DNA of 24,197 bases from JAVKSL01 sp039583695. GTDB taxonomy: Bacteria; Actinomycetota; Acidimicrobiia; Acidimicrobiales; JAJPHD01. Below the pieces are notes generated by a model that did no database searches, had not been told where the DNA came from, and was given only the letters and a program-made list of their open reading frames with translations. The DNA lies in the NCBI GenBank assembly GCA_039583695.1, contig JAVKSL010000045.1:1-24197 (forward strand), in the 5' to 3' direction. The translations under genes and the position numbers were made by a program. This document shows, in pieces, positions 15,282-21,719 of this stretch. The stretch's first letter is position 1; each line of letters opens with the position of its first letter.

Positions 15282-16379
15282 ATGAGGCGCGGGCTCACCA
15301 GGGGTGAGCGGGCGCGGCGGGCGATCCGCTACGAGCCGTATTCCTTGCTGGGTGGGCAACCCCATGTAATGGTGGACGGGGCGCCCACGGCGGGCACGGA
15401 GCTGACGTTGTCGCACTGGCCGGGGACGCCGACCCCGGTCGAGTTGCGGGCCGACCTGTCGGTGGAGTCGGCCCTGCGGTGGCGAGCTGATCCGGGGCGC
15501 TGGGCGGGGGCTGGGCTGGCCTCCATCGACCATCTCGACCAGGACGGCCTGGCGGGGCTGTGGGCCGTGGTGGCGCCGGAGCTGGCGCTCGAGCGTCGGG
15601 GACGCCTGGTGGAGGTGGCACGGGCCGGGGACTTCGCCACCTTCACGGATCGGGACGCGGCCCGGGTCAGCTTTGCCCTGGCGACCCTGGCTGATCCCCA
15701 GCGCTCTCCACTGCCTGGCGGAACTGTGGCCGATCCCGCAGCGCTGACCGTCGAGCTGCTGGGGCGTCTGGCCGAGCTGGTCGCTGACCCTTCACGGTGT
15801 GTCGCCGAGTGGGCCGAGGAAGATGCTGCCCTGGCGGCGAGCGAGGCCGACCTGGCCAGCGGCATGGTCACCCTGGAGGAGGTTGCCGAGGTCGACCTGG
15901 CGGTGGTGAGCCTTGCCGAGAGTGCCCCGGCCCGGATCGCCACTCGCTTCATGGGACGGGCCGACGCGCCATGTCACCCGGCGGCCATTCACAATGCTGT
16001 GAGCGCCAACAGGGTCCTTTACTGCCAGGGATCTCGCTACGAGCTGGTCGTGCGCTACGAGAGCTGGGTTCGCCTGGTCAGCAGGCCGGTAGCGCCACGG
16101 GTGGACCTGGTTTCCCTGGCCGCAACGCTGCAGGCGGAGGAGGCCGGCGCCGGGACAGCCTGGTCGGCGGACCCGGCCTCCTCCCTGATCCAGGGGATGG
16201 CGTGCCTGGGTAGCTCCTTGGCGCCGTCACGGGTGCGCCAGCTTGTGGAAGAGCACCTGCGCCGTGCGCCTGCGGTCTGGTTCCCCGGCAATGACGCTCG
16301 CCCGAGCGATGGTCGCCCGAGCGATGGTCGCCCGAGCGATGGTCGCCCGAGCGCATCGCCGGGTCGCCGGGCTCGGTAG
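15282..16379 (+). CDS. DUF6687-like protein of unknown function
   Basis: 365 aa, no signal or membrane segment. From memory it resembles the actinobacterial DUF6687 family (YEPYSLLGGQPHVMVDGAP, LTLSHWPGTPTP, IDHLDQDGL, AGDFATFTDRDAARVSFALA). The IDHLDQDGL segment is faintly like the DHH phosphoesterase motif, but that is only suggestive. A second conserved-looking part is HPAAIHNAVSANRVLYCQGSRYELVVRYESWV. The C-terminus is a tandem (DGRPS) tail ending in GRRAR at TAG 16377-16379. Mca follows in the same reading frame with no intervening stop, so the two are separated by one UAG. ATG 15282 is 5 bases past the protease stop with a weak CAGGG ahead. Function unknown. Confidence 0.75.
   Translation: MRRGLTRGERARRAIRYEPYSLLGGQPHVMVDGAPTAGTELTLSHWPGTPTPVELRADLSVESALRWRADPGRWAGAGLASIDHLDQDGLAGLWAVVAPELALERRGRLVEVARAGDFATFTDRDAARVSFALATLADPQRSPLPGGTVADPAALTVELLGRLAELVADPSRCVAEWAEEDAALAASEADLASGMVTLEEVAEVDLAVVSLAESAPARIATRFMGRADAPCHPAAIHNAVSANRVLYCQGSRYELVVRYESWVRLVSRPVAPRVDLVSLAATLQAEEAGAGTAWSADPASSLIQGMACLGSSLAPSRVRQLVEEHLRRAPAVWFPGNDARPSDGRPSDGRPSDGRPSASPGRRAR
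16299..16356. repeat. 15-base tandem repeat encoding a DGRPS tail
   Basis: CGCCCGAGCGATGGT occurs three times exactly (16299-16313, 16314-16328, 16329-16343), followed by a partial fourth copy. The unit length keeps the DUF6687-like frame and encodes repeated RPSDG. It sits just before that gene's stop codon. Confidence 0.95.
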
Positions 16380-16388
16380 CTTGGTGAC

Positions 16389-17261
16389 ATCACTGAGTCA
16401 CTTTGCCTCCTCACCTTCCACGCCCATCCCGACGACGAGTCGTCCAAGGGGCCGGCGACCGTGGCCCGCTATCACTCGGCGGGGGTGCGCACGGTGCTGG
16501 TATGCGCCACCGGCGGTGAGGAGGGCGACATCCTCAACCCGGCCATGGACACGCCCGAGGTGCGGGCCGAACTGGCGGCGGTGAGACGCTCGGAGCTGGA
16601 GCGGGCTGCCGGGGTGATCGGCTACGACGAGGTGGTGATGCTGGGATATCGAGACTCGGGAATGGCTGGCACACCCGCCAACGAGAACCCTGCCTGCTTC
16701 GCCCGGTCTCGCCTCGACGAGGCGGTGGGTGCCCTGGTGGCGGTGATCCGACGGGTGAGGCCCCAGGTGATGGTTACCTACGGGGAGGACCACAGCGGTT
16801 ATCCCCACCCGGACCACATCCGCACCCATGAGGTGGGCCTGGCCGCGTTCTCCGCAGCTGGGGATGGGGCCGCCTACCCCAGGGCAGGAGTTGCGTGGCA
16901 GCCGCAGAAGCTTTACTACATCACCTGGTCGCGCACCCGGATGCTCGCCACCCACGCCAAGTTTCTCGAGCTGGGGATGGAGTCTCCCTTCACCGAGGAA
17001 CGGTTGGCCAGGATGGGTCAGGCGGACCAGGAGATCACCACCCGGGTGGAAATCTCCAGCTGGGCCGATGTTCGCACGGCGGCCTTGCGAGCGCATGCCA
17101 CCCAGGTGGATCCGACCTCGTCGTGGTGGTTCGGGCTACCCCCCGAAGTGGAGCGAACGGTGCATCCTTTCGAGGACTACGTCCTGGCCCGGGATCTGAC
17201 CGGGGCGGGAGGGATCGAGGCGGGTGGCCTCGAGGACGACCTGTTTCGCGGGGTAGTCTGA
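16389..17261 (+). CDS. mca: Mycothiol S-conjugate amidase Mca (start codon apparently ATC)
   Basis: Zinc amidase that cleaves mycothiol S-conjugates of toxins to a mercapturic acid and glucosaminyl-inositol, in the cytoplasm. Coding sequence clearly begins before the first standard start (GTG 16461), since the essential HAHPDDE metal motif (residues 11-17) lies upstream of it in frame. Other hallmarks are GGEEGDILNPAMD, GYRDSG, HPDH (140-143), KLYYITWSR, and HATQVDP. No ATG, GTG or TTG lies between the in-frame TAG at 16377 and HAHPDDE. ATC at 16389 gives (M)TESLCLLTF and 290 aa, the normal Mca size. The alternatives are a 1-2 base frameshift from GTG 16384, or readthrough of the upstream TAG. 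Starting at GTG 16461 would remove a metal ligand. Confidence 0.88.
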   Translation: MTESLCLLTFHAHPDDESSKGPATVARYHSAGVRTVLVCATGGEEGDILNPAMDTPEVRAELAAVRRSELERAAGVIGYDEVVMLGYRDSGMAGTPANENPACFARSRLDEAVGALVAVIRRVRPQVMVTYGEDHSGYPHPDHIRTHEVGLAAFSAAGDGAAYPRAGVAWQPQKLYYITWSRTRMLATHAKFLELGMESPFTEERLARMGQADQEITTRVEISSWADVRTAALRAHATQVDPTSSWWFGLPPEVERTVHPFEDYVLARDLTGAGGIEAGGLEDDLFRGVV

Positions 17262-17292
17262 GGCGTCCAGATATCTACCGGGAGGCACACCA

Positions 17293-17679
17293 ATGTCGAA
17301 GTGGCTCACCCAGCCCTGGCTTGACGAGACCCGGGAGATGGCCGCCGGCCAGCCCGAACGTCCCGGGGCCAGCGTTCGCATGCAGTACGTGGTGACAGGT
17401 GGCCCCGACGGGGACATCAGCTACTACTGGGTCCTGGAGGACGGCCGGCTCTTGGAGTCGTCTCTCGGCGAGCTGGACGACGCCGAGGTCACCCTCACCC
17501 AGGCCCACGAGGATGCCATGGCGATCCAGAAGGGCGACCTCGACCCCAACGCGGCGTTCATGCAGGGCAAGATCAAGGTGACCGGCAACATGGGCAAGCT
17601 CATGGCCCTCCTGCCCATCACCAGCTCGCCCGAGTACAAGGCGCTCCAGGTGGAGATCGCGGCGATGACCGAGTACTGA
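17293..17679 (+). CDS. SCP2 sterol-binding domain protein
   Basis: 128 aa, a single SCP2-like lipid-binding fold with no signal or membrane segment. Typical parts are YYWVLEDGRLLESSLGELDDAEVTL near the middle and the late FMQGKIKVTGNMGKLMALLPI block, the family's most recognisable stretch. Such proteins bind sterols, acyl-CoAs or other hydrophobic ligands; no specific ligand is evident. ATG at 17293 has GGGAGG about 8 bases upstream. It follows mca by 31 bases and is the last gene before the strong terminator at 17734. Confidence 0.85.
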   Translation: MSKWLTQPWLDETREMAAGQPERPGASVRMQYVVTGGPDGDISYYWVLEDGRLLESSLGELDDAEVTLTQAHEDAMAIQKGDLDPNAAFMQGKIKVTGNMGKLMALLPITSSPEYKALQVEIAAMTEY

Positions 17680-17733
17680 GGTGCGAAGACGATCCTGAGG
17701 AAGGCAGTTCTTCCGGACCGGCAGGCGAACCCG

Positions 17734-17768
17734 AAGAACGGCGGCCCTTGCGGGCCGCCGTTCTTTCT
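17734..17768. terminator. Strong hairpin terminator between convergent genes
   Basis: A perfect 14-base-pair stem, AAGAACGGCGGCCC (17734-17747) with GGGCCGCCGTTCTT (17752-17765), closes a TTGC loop. The + strand 3' side is T-rich and the 5' side A-rich, so it can act in both directions. It lies between the SCP2 gene (+, ends 17679) and the ferritin-like gene (-, ends 17787). Confidence 0.92.
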
Positions 17769-17786
17769 TGCTGGGTGCAGGGGGCT

Positions 17787-18632
17787 CTACAGGGGCCCGG
17801 TGTAGTAGCTGGCCTGGGCGGCGGCACTCGTCGGGTTGAACGAGATGGGACCGGCGCTGGTCTGGACGCCCGGGTACTTTCCGAGCACGAAGTACAGGAT
17901 CGCTGCGTGCTGCATCTCGACTGGCTGGATGCTGGCGGCCAGGGCGATGCCCGCCGGGCTGGTCACCACGGTCGAGCCGACCTGGTAGGTCTGTGCTGCT
18001 TGGTTCTCCAGGAGGAGTGCCAGCTCGAGGAGCGCGACCAGGTTGCCGGCCTTGTTGACCGCCGCCAGCTTCGAGGCGACGATGGAGTCGCTGTAGGGCC
18101 CGGCGTTGGGTCCAGTGGTGATCTTGGGCTTGCCGGCGCTCACCAGGATCTGGTTCCAGGCGGCGGCGTGCTGGGCGTGCTGGCTCTTGGCGGTGACCGC
18201 AAAGCTGGCTGCCGCTTTGGGGATGTTGCCGTACTTGTCGGCGACCACCGCAGCGATGGCGTTACCGTAGGTGGTGACGGCTTGGTTCTCCAGGCTGACG
18301 GCGAGGGCAGTGACGGCCAGATCCGTCGCGCTGGTGGTCGCCGAGGTGGTGGGGGTAGTGCTGGTGGTGGTGCTCGGGGTGCTGCTGCCGCACGCGGCAA
18401 GGGCCAGGCCACCAGCGGCCGCCCCGGCGCCGAGCAGGAAGGTCCGCCGGCCGAGGCGACGGCCCTTCAGGCCATCGGCGGCCTCGGCCTCCTCGCGGAC
18501 GGACTCAGTCATCCAGGCCGCGGCCTCGGCCATGGCTGGGACGGACACGTCATTGTTGATCTGGTCGAGGTCCTCGACCATGGAGGCGAGCTCTGCGTTG
18601 GAGATCTGGATCTCGCTGTTGAGGTTGTTCAC
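17787..18632 (-). CDS. Tat-exported ferritin-like lipoprotein
   Basis: 281 aa. A twin-arginine motif (GRRTFLLG, R62/R63) leads a hydrophobic stretch ending in lipobox LAAC with C81, so the protein should be exported folded and lipid-anchored outside the membrane. A Ser/Thr linker (83-103) precedes a four-helix ferritin-like domain. Candidate metal ligands are E115 (LENQAVTTY), H152/H155 (QHAQH), E209 (LENQAAQTY) and E239/H242 (VEMQH). Unusually, ~57 acidic residues precede the Tat motif. The GTG start at 18632 overlaps the upstream gene's TGA (GTGA), showing coupling with its paralogue. Iron storage or oxidation outside the membrane is an inference; ferritin-like folds also serve other roles. 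Confidence 0.85.
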   Translation of the reverse strand: MNNLNSEIQISNAELASMVEDLDQINNDVSVPAMAEAAAWMTESVREEAEAADGLKGRRLGRRTFLLGAGAAAGGLALAACGSSTPSTTTSTTPTTSATTSATDLAVTALAVSLENQAVTTYGNAIAAVVADKYGNIPKAAASFAVTAKSQHAQHAAAWNQILVSAGKPKITTGPNAGPYSDSIVASKLAAVNKAGNLVALLELALLLENQAAQTYQVGSTVVTSPAGIALAASIQPVEMQHAAILYFVLGKYPGVQTSAGPISFNPTSAAAQASYYTGPL

Positions 18633-19549
18633 TTGACTGCTCCTTGGCTGGCAGGGGCGGCGCTCGATGTCGAGTAGAAGGCGTTGGGGAAGCCGACGGA
18701 TCCGGCCGCGGCAGGCAGCGCAGTGTCGTTGGCGACGATGGCCGACAAGGTGGTCGGCAGGGCGATGAGCTTGGCGTCACCGCCCTTGAGCAGCGCGGCG
18801 ACGGCCAAGAGGACCGCCACGTGCTGCGCCTCTACCCCCATGACGCTGGCCATGACCTGCTTGGAGTGCATGTCGGAGAGCAGCACCATGTCCTTGGTGT
18901 AGGTCTGGGCTGCCACATCCTCGAGGGTCGTGGCCAGGTTCACGACCGCCAAAGTTGCCGCAGCGGTTGACATACCGCTGAGCGAGGCCACGGCCTTGCT
19001 CACCGTGGGCACGTACGCCGGGTCCGGGCTGTTCTGGGCCTTGCCGCCCAGGGCGGTGGCGGCCTGGTTGAACGCCGCCAGGTGCTCGGAGTGCTGCTTC
19101 ATCGTCTCCTTGGCGAAGGCGGTGACCACGGGGTTGGCCGAGCTGCCGCCGATGTAGGGGAGGGTGAGGGCCTCCTTGTAGGTGCCCACGGCCAGGACCT
19201 CGATCGAGGCGGCGGTCTGCAGGACCTCGATATCCATGGAGGTGGTGCCCGCCGCATAGGCGGGCGCGGCGAAGATGCCAAGCAGCGCAGCCCCGATCCC
19301 GCTTGCTGCGACCAGGCCACCTGCGCCAGCGATCATGCCGGACAAGCTGTCCCAGCGGTTGGTGCGGACGAGGTTGATGTCGACTGGCTCCACCTCTCCG
19401 TGGGCCCGGGCCTCCTGGCCGTGTTCCACGAACGCTGCCATCGGCTCCTTGATTGCCGCCATGGCATCGCTGTGGATGTCCTGGGACTGCTCGAGCAACG
19501 GCTTTAGCAGCCCGTCATCGAGAAGTTGGTCGTCGGTCACTGTGAGCAT
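18629..19549 (-). CDS. Exported ferritin-like protein (paralogue)
   Basis: 306 aa, similar in plan to the downstream neighbour. About 65 charged N-terminal residues are followed by a hydrophobic Gly/Ala stretch (~71-97) ending in APAYAA, which reads as a signal sequence or membrane anchor without a twin arginine. The ferritin-like four-helix domain follows with candidate ligands E117 (ASIEVLAVGTY), H153/H156 (KQHSEH), E210 (TTLEDVAAQTY) and E240/H243 (VEAQHV). ATG at 19549 is preceded closely by GGAGGG. It lies 66 bases after the cupredoxin gene with no clear terminator between, and couples to the next gene by GTGA, so the three probably form one transcript. It may assemble with its paralogue; that is inference. 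Confidence 0.82.
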   Translation of the reverse strand: MLTVTDDQLLDDGLLKPLLEQSQDIHSDAMAAIKEPMAAFVEHGQEARAHGEVEPVDINLVRTNRWDSLSGMIAGAGGLVAASGIGAALLGIFAAPAYAAGTTSMDIEVLQTAASIEVLAVGTYKEALTLPYIGGSSANPVVTAFAKETMKQHSEHLAAFNQAATALGGKAQNSPDPAYVPTVSKAVASLSGMSTAAATLAVVNLATTLEDVAAQTYTKDMVLLSDMHSKQVMASVMGVEAQHVAVLLAVAALLKGGDAKLIALPTTLSAIVANDTALPAAAGSVGFPNAFYSTSSAAPASQGAVK

Positions 19550-19615
19550 CCCTCCTGTGGATGGGGTATTTTTGCTTGGTGGGGTTAGGGGCGTGGGGGG
19601 CCGCTTGGCCGGAAC

Positions 19616-20029
19616 TCAGCTAACGACGAGGGCGCCCAGCATGAATGGGTGGATCGTGCAATCGTAGTAATAAGTACCCGGAGTTGTTGGCGCGGTGAAG
19701 GTCTTGGTGGCTCCGGGGGAGATATCACCGGTGTTGAAAATGCTTGCGGATTTGAGGTCAGTGAGGGTGTGGGTCACCGTGTCCATGTTGTGCACCGTGA
19801 TGGTGGCTCCGGGGCTCACCGTGTCTGGGCACTGCTCGAACGCGAAGTTCGAGATGTCGATGGTGTCCGAAGATGCCGGCTTGCCGCCGTTACAGCCCTT
19901 CGCCGCGGCCGCGGCGGCGGTTCCTGTCGTGGGTCCGGGTGGGGTGTCCTTGGCCGAGCAGGCGCTGAGTCCGAGGGCCAGCGCCGGCAGGACCGTTGCA
20001 ATGGTGATCAGATGGGCACGACGTGGCAA
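19616..20029 (-). CDS. Cupredoxin lipoprotein, amicyanin/plastocyanin-like
   Basis: 137 aa. A short signal ends in lipobox LSAC with C24, predicting an externally anchored lipoprotein. An Ala-rich linker leads into a ~95-residue cupredoxin fold. Type 1 copper ligands are visible: H87 (VTHTLTD) and the C-terminal loop C124-x2-H127-x2-M130 (DCTIHPFM), the same spacing as amicyanin. C46 and C67 could form a disulfide. The TTG start at 20029 has GGGAG about 6 bases upstream. A short CTCCC/GGGAG hairpin (20054-20073) lies in its 5' leader. It is probably a one-electron carrier. First gene of the cupredoxin-ferritin-ferritin run, divergent from the sigma factor. Confidence 0.87.
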   Translation of the reverse strand: MPRRAHLITIATVLPALALGLSACSAKDTPPGPTTGTAAAAAAKGCNGGKPASSDTIDISNFAFEQCPDTVSPGATITVHNMDTVTHTLTDLKSASIFNTGDISPGATKTFTAPTTPGTYYYDCTIHPFMLGALVVS

Positions 20030-20233
20030 CAGATCTCCCTTTGGGTCTCATATGGCTCCCGTGAAAGGGAGTCCAGGATGTGTTCGGCGCGGCGCGCCAA
20101 GTCGGATGGGATTGCTTGTGTCACCACCCACCCCGAGCCTGGTGACAAGGCTGGATTCTACACGACTGGGGCTCCCGAGGCCAGTAGCATCCAGTAGGTA
20201 GGGTGCCTCCGGATGCTAAGGTGATGACCACCA
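20030..20233. promoter_or_regulatory. Divergent regulatory region with two 8-bp inverted repeats
   Basis: This 204-base spacer separates the cupredoxin operon (-) from the ECF sigma gene (+). Two exact 8-base inverted repeats are present: TGTCACCA-N13-TGGTGACA at 20119-20147, and TAGCATCC-N18-GGATGCTA at 20185-20218, the latter 16 bases before the sigma ATG. They could be operators or RNA hairpins. Promoters for both directions must lie here, but I could not assign firm -35/-10 boxes. Confidence 0.45.
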
Positions 20234-20836
20234 ATGTGCCAAGAGCGCAACGAGCCGGGACCTGACATGGTGGATCTGCGCGAGGCGAGCGACGCCAACC
20301 TGGTGGTGGCGATAGGTCGGTGGAGCGAGCCAGCCCTGGCCGAGGCCTACCGTCGTCATGCCGGAGCCGTGTACGCCCTGGCCCAGCGGGTCTTGCGGGA
20401 GGCATCCGTGGCGGAGGACGTTGTCCAGGAGGTGTTCCTGCGTCTGTGGGACCACCCGGAGAAGTTCGACGCGGAGCGCGGGTCGCTCCGGTCGTACCTG
20501 CTCGCCCAAGCCCATGGTCGAGCCGTGGATGCCTTGCGTTCGGACACGTCCCGGCGCCGCCGCGAGGAACGTGACGCTAGGGACGCGGCCACCGCCGGCT
20601 ATGACCTCGAGCTGGAGGTCTGGGACCTGACAGTAGCCGACCAGGTCAAAGAGGCAGTGGCCGGGCTGCCCGAGGTGGAGCGTCGGGCGATCGAGCTGGC
20701 GTACTTCGGAGGCCACACATATCGGGAGGTTGCCGACCTGCTCCAACAGCCCGAGGGAACCGTCAAGAGCCGCATCCGGGCTGGGCTCAAGCGGATGCGG
20801 ACCTCGCTGGCCGCCGCAGGGGTGGGGCTGTCTTGA
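20234..20836 (+). CDS. ECF-type RNA polymerase sigma factor
   Basis: 200 aa alternative sigma factor. Region 2 is visible at ~35-100 (YRRHAGAVYALAQRVL, VAEDVVQEVFLRLW, then GSLRSYLLAQAHGRAVDAL) and region 4 at ~135-195 (LPEVERRAIELAYFGGHTY, then REVADLLQQPEGTVKSRI). ATG at 20234 is used here with GGTGA upstream; ATG at 20267 is a credible alternative. Its stop overlaps the anti-sigma start (TTGA), so the pair is translated together, as is usual for an ECF sigma and its cognate anti-sigma. The regulon is unknown; the divergent cupredoxin-ferritin operon is the obvious candidate, and the sigma may also drive its own promoter. Confidence 0.92.
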   Translation: MCQERNEPGPDMVDLREASDANLVVAIGRWSEPALAEAYRRHAGAVYALAQRVLREASVAEDVVQEVFLRLWDHPEKFDAERGSLRSYLLAQAHGRAVDALRSDTSRRRREERDARDAATAGYDLELEVWDLTVADQVKEAVAGLPEVERRAIELAYFGGHTYREVADLLQQPEGTVKSRIRAGLKRMRTSLAAAGVGLS

Positions 20837-21651
20837 ACGCGCTGCCACGGCCCTTGAGCCACTCCAGTTACGAGGAGCTGTTGGGCGCTTATGCCCTGGA
20901 CGCCGTCGACGAGACCGAAGCCGCAGCGCTCGAGATGCATCTGATGCAGTGTCCCCGCTGCCGGGACGAGGTTGCCCGTCATCGGGAGACAGCTGCGCTC
21001 TTGGGCCATGTTGGAGCGACCGCGCCCGCTGGTCTTTGGGACCGGATCTCGGGAGAGCTCACCAAGGTACCTCCCCCGTTGGCTCTTGTCCGGGTGTCCC
21101 AGGGGGTCACGGCCAGCCCCGGCGGGGCGGACGCTGTATTTGGCGGGCCTGCGGCGGGACTCGGACGTGGGCGCCGACGAGTCAGCGTGAAGCCGGTCAT
21201 CGCCATGGTGAGCGCGGCCGCTGTGGTCATCGGGGTCCTCGCCTTCGAGCTCACCAGCCTTCAGGCTCAGGTTACCCAGGTTCGCGATTCCCAAACGGGA
21301 AGCATCCAGCGCCTCGCCGACGTTGCGCTGGGCACTCCCGGGCGCGAGACCGTGACATTGCGCTCGCAGACCAGCAAGGAGCGCGCAGCAGCGGTGATCG
21401 CGCCCAATGGGCAGGGCTATCTGATCGACGCCAGGCTCCCCCGCCTTACCCCCCACCAGACTTATCAGCTGTGGGGCCTCTCGGACGGCAAGGCAATATC
21501 CTTGGGAACTCTCGGTCCTTCGCCTTCCCAGGCGGCCTTTCATGTCGATTTCTCCCAGGTGAACGAGTTGATGATGACCGCGGAACCGGTAGGCGGCGTT
21601 GCGCAGCCCGACAGTCCTGTGGTCGTCGCGGGTCCGACGGTGAGCGATTGA
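20833..21651 (+). CDS. RskA-type membrane anti-sigma factor
   Basis: 272 aa. The cytoplasmic N-terminal sigma-binding domain carries an HxxxCxxC zinc-finger-like motif (H36, C40, C43 in MHLMQCPRCRDEV). One membrane helix lies at ~121-139. The outer domain is RskA-like (GYLIDARLPRLTPHQTYQLW, GLSDGKAISLGTLG). It should hold the preceding sigma factor inactive until an outside signal, typically by regulated proteolysis in this family. The TTG start at 20833 overlaps the sigma stop and follows a GGGGTGGGG stretch. The outer domain faces the same compartment as the cupredoxin and ferritin-like proteins, consistent with a shared signal. Confidence 0.9.
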   Translation: MNALPRPLSHSSYEELLGAYALDAVDETEAAALEMHLMQCPRCRDEVARHRETAALLGHVGATAPAGLWDRISGELTKVPPPLALVRVSQGVTASPGGADAVFGGPAAGLGRGRRRVSVKPVIAMVSAAAVVIGVLAFELTSLQAQVTQVRDSQTGSIQRLADVALGTPGRETVTLRSQTSKERAAAVIAPNGQGYLIDARLPRLTPHQTYQLWGLSDGKAISLGTLGPSPSQAAFHVDFSQVNELMMTAEPVGGVAQPDSPVVVAGPTVSD

Positions 21652-21719
21652 GGGTCCGTTTGACCTGATCGTCGGGTGGACGAAACCGCCAGGAAACACG
21701 CATCCGCGATGCTGAAGGG

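Noticed and set aside
16461..17261. mca starting at GTG 16461
   Set aside because: This removes the HAHPDDE metal motif, which is encoded in frame just upstream, so the true start must be earlier.
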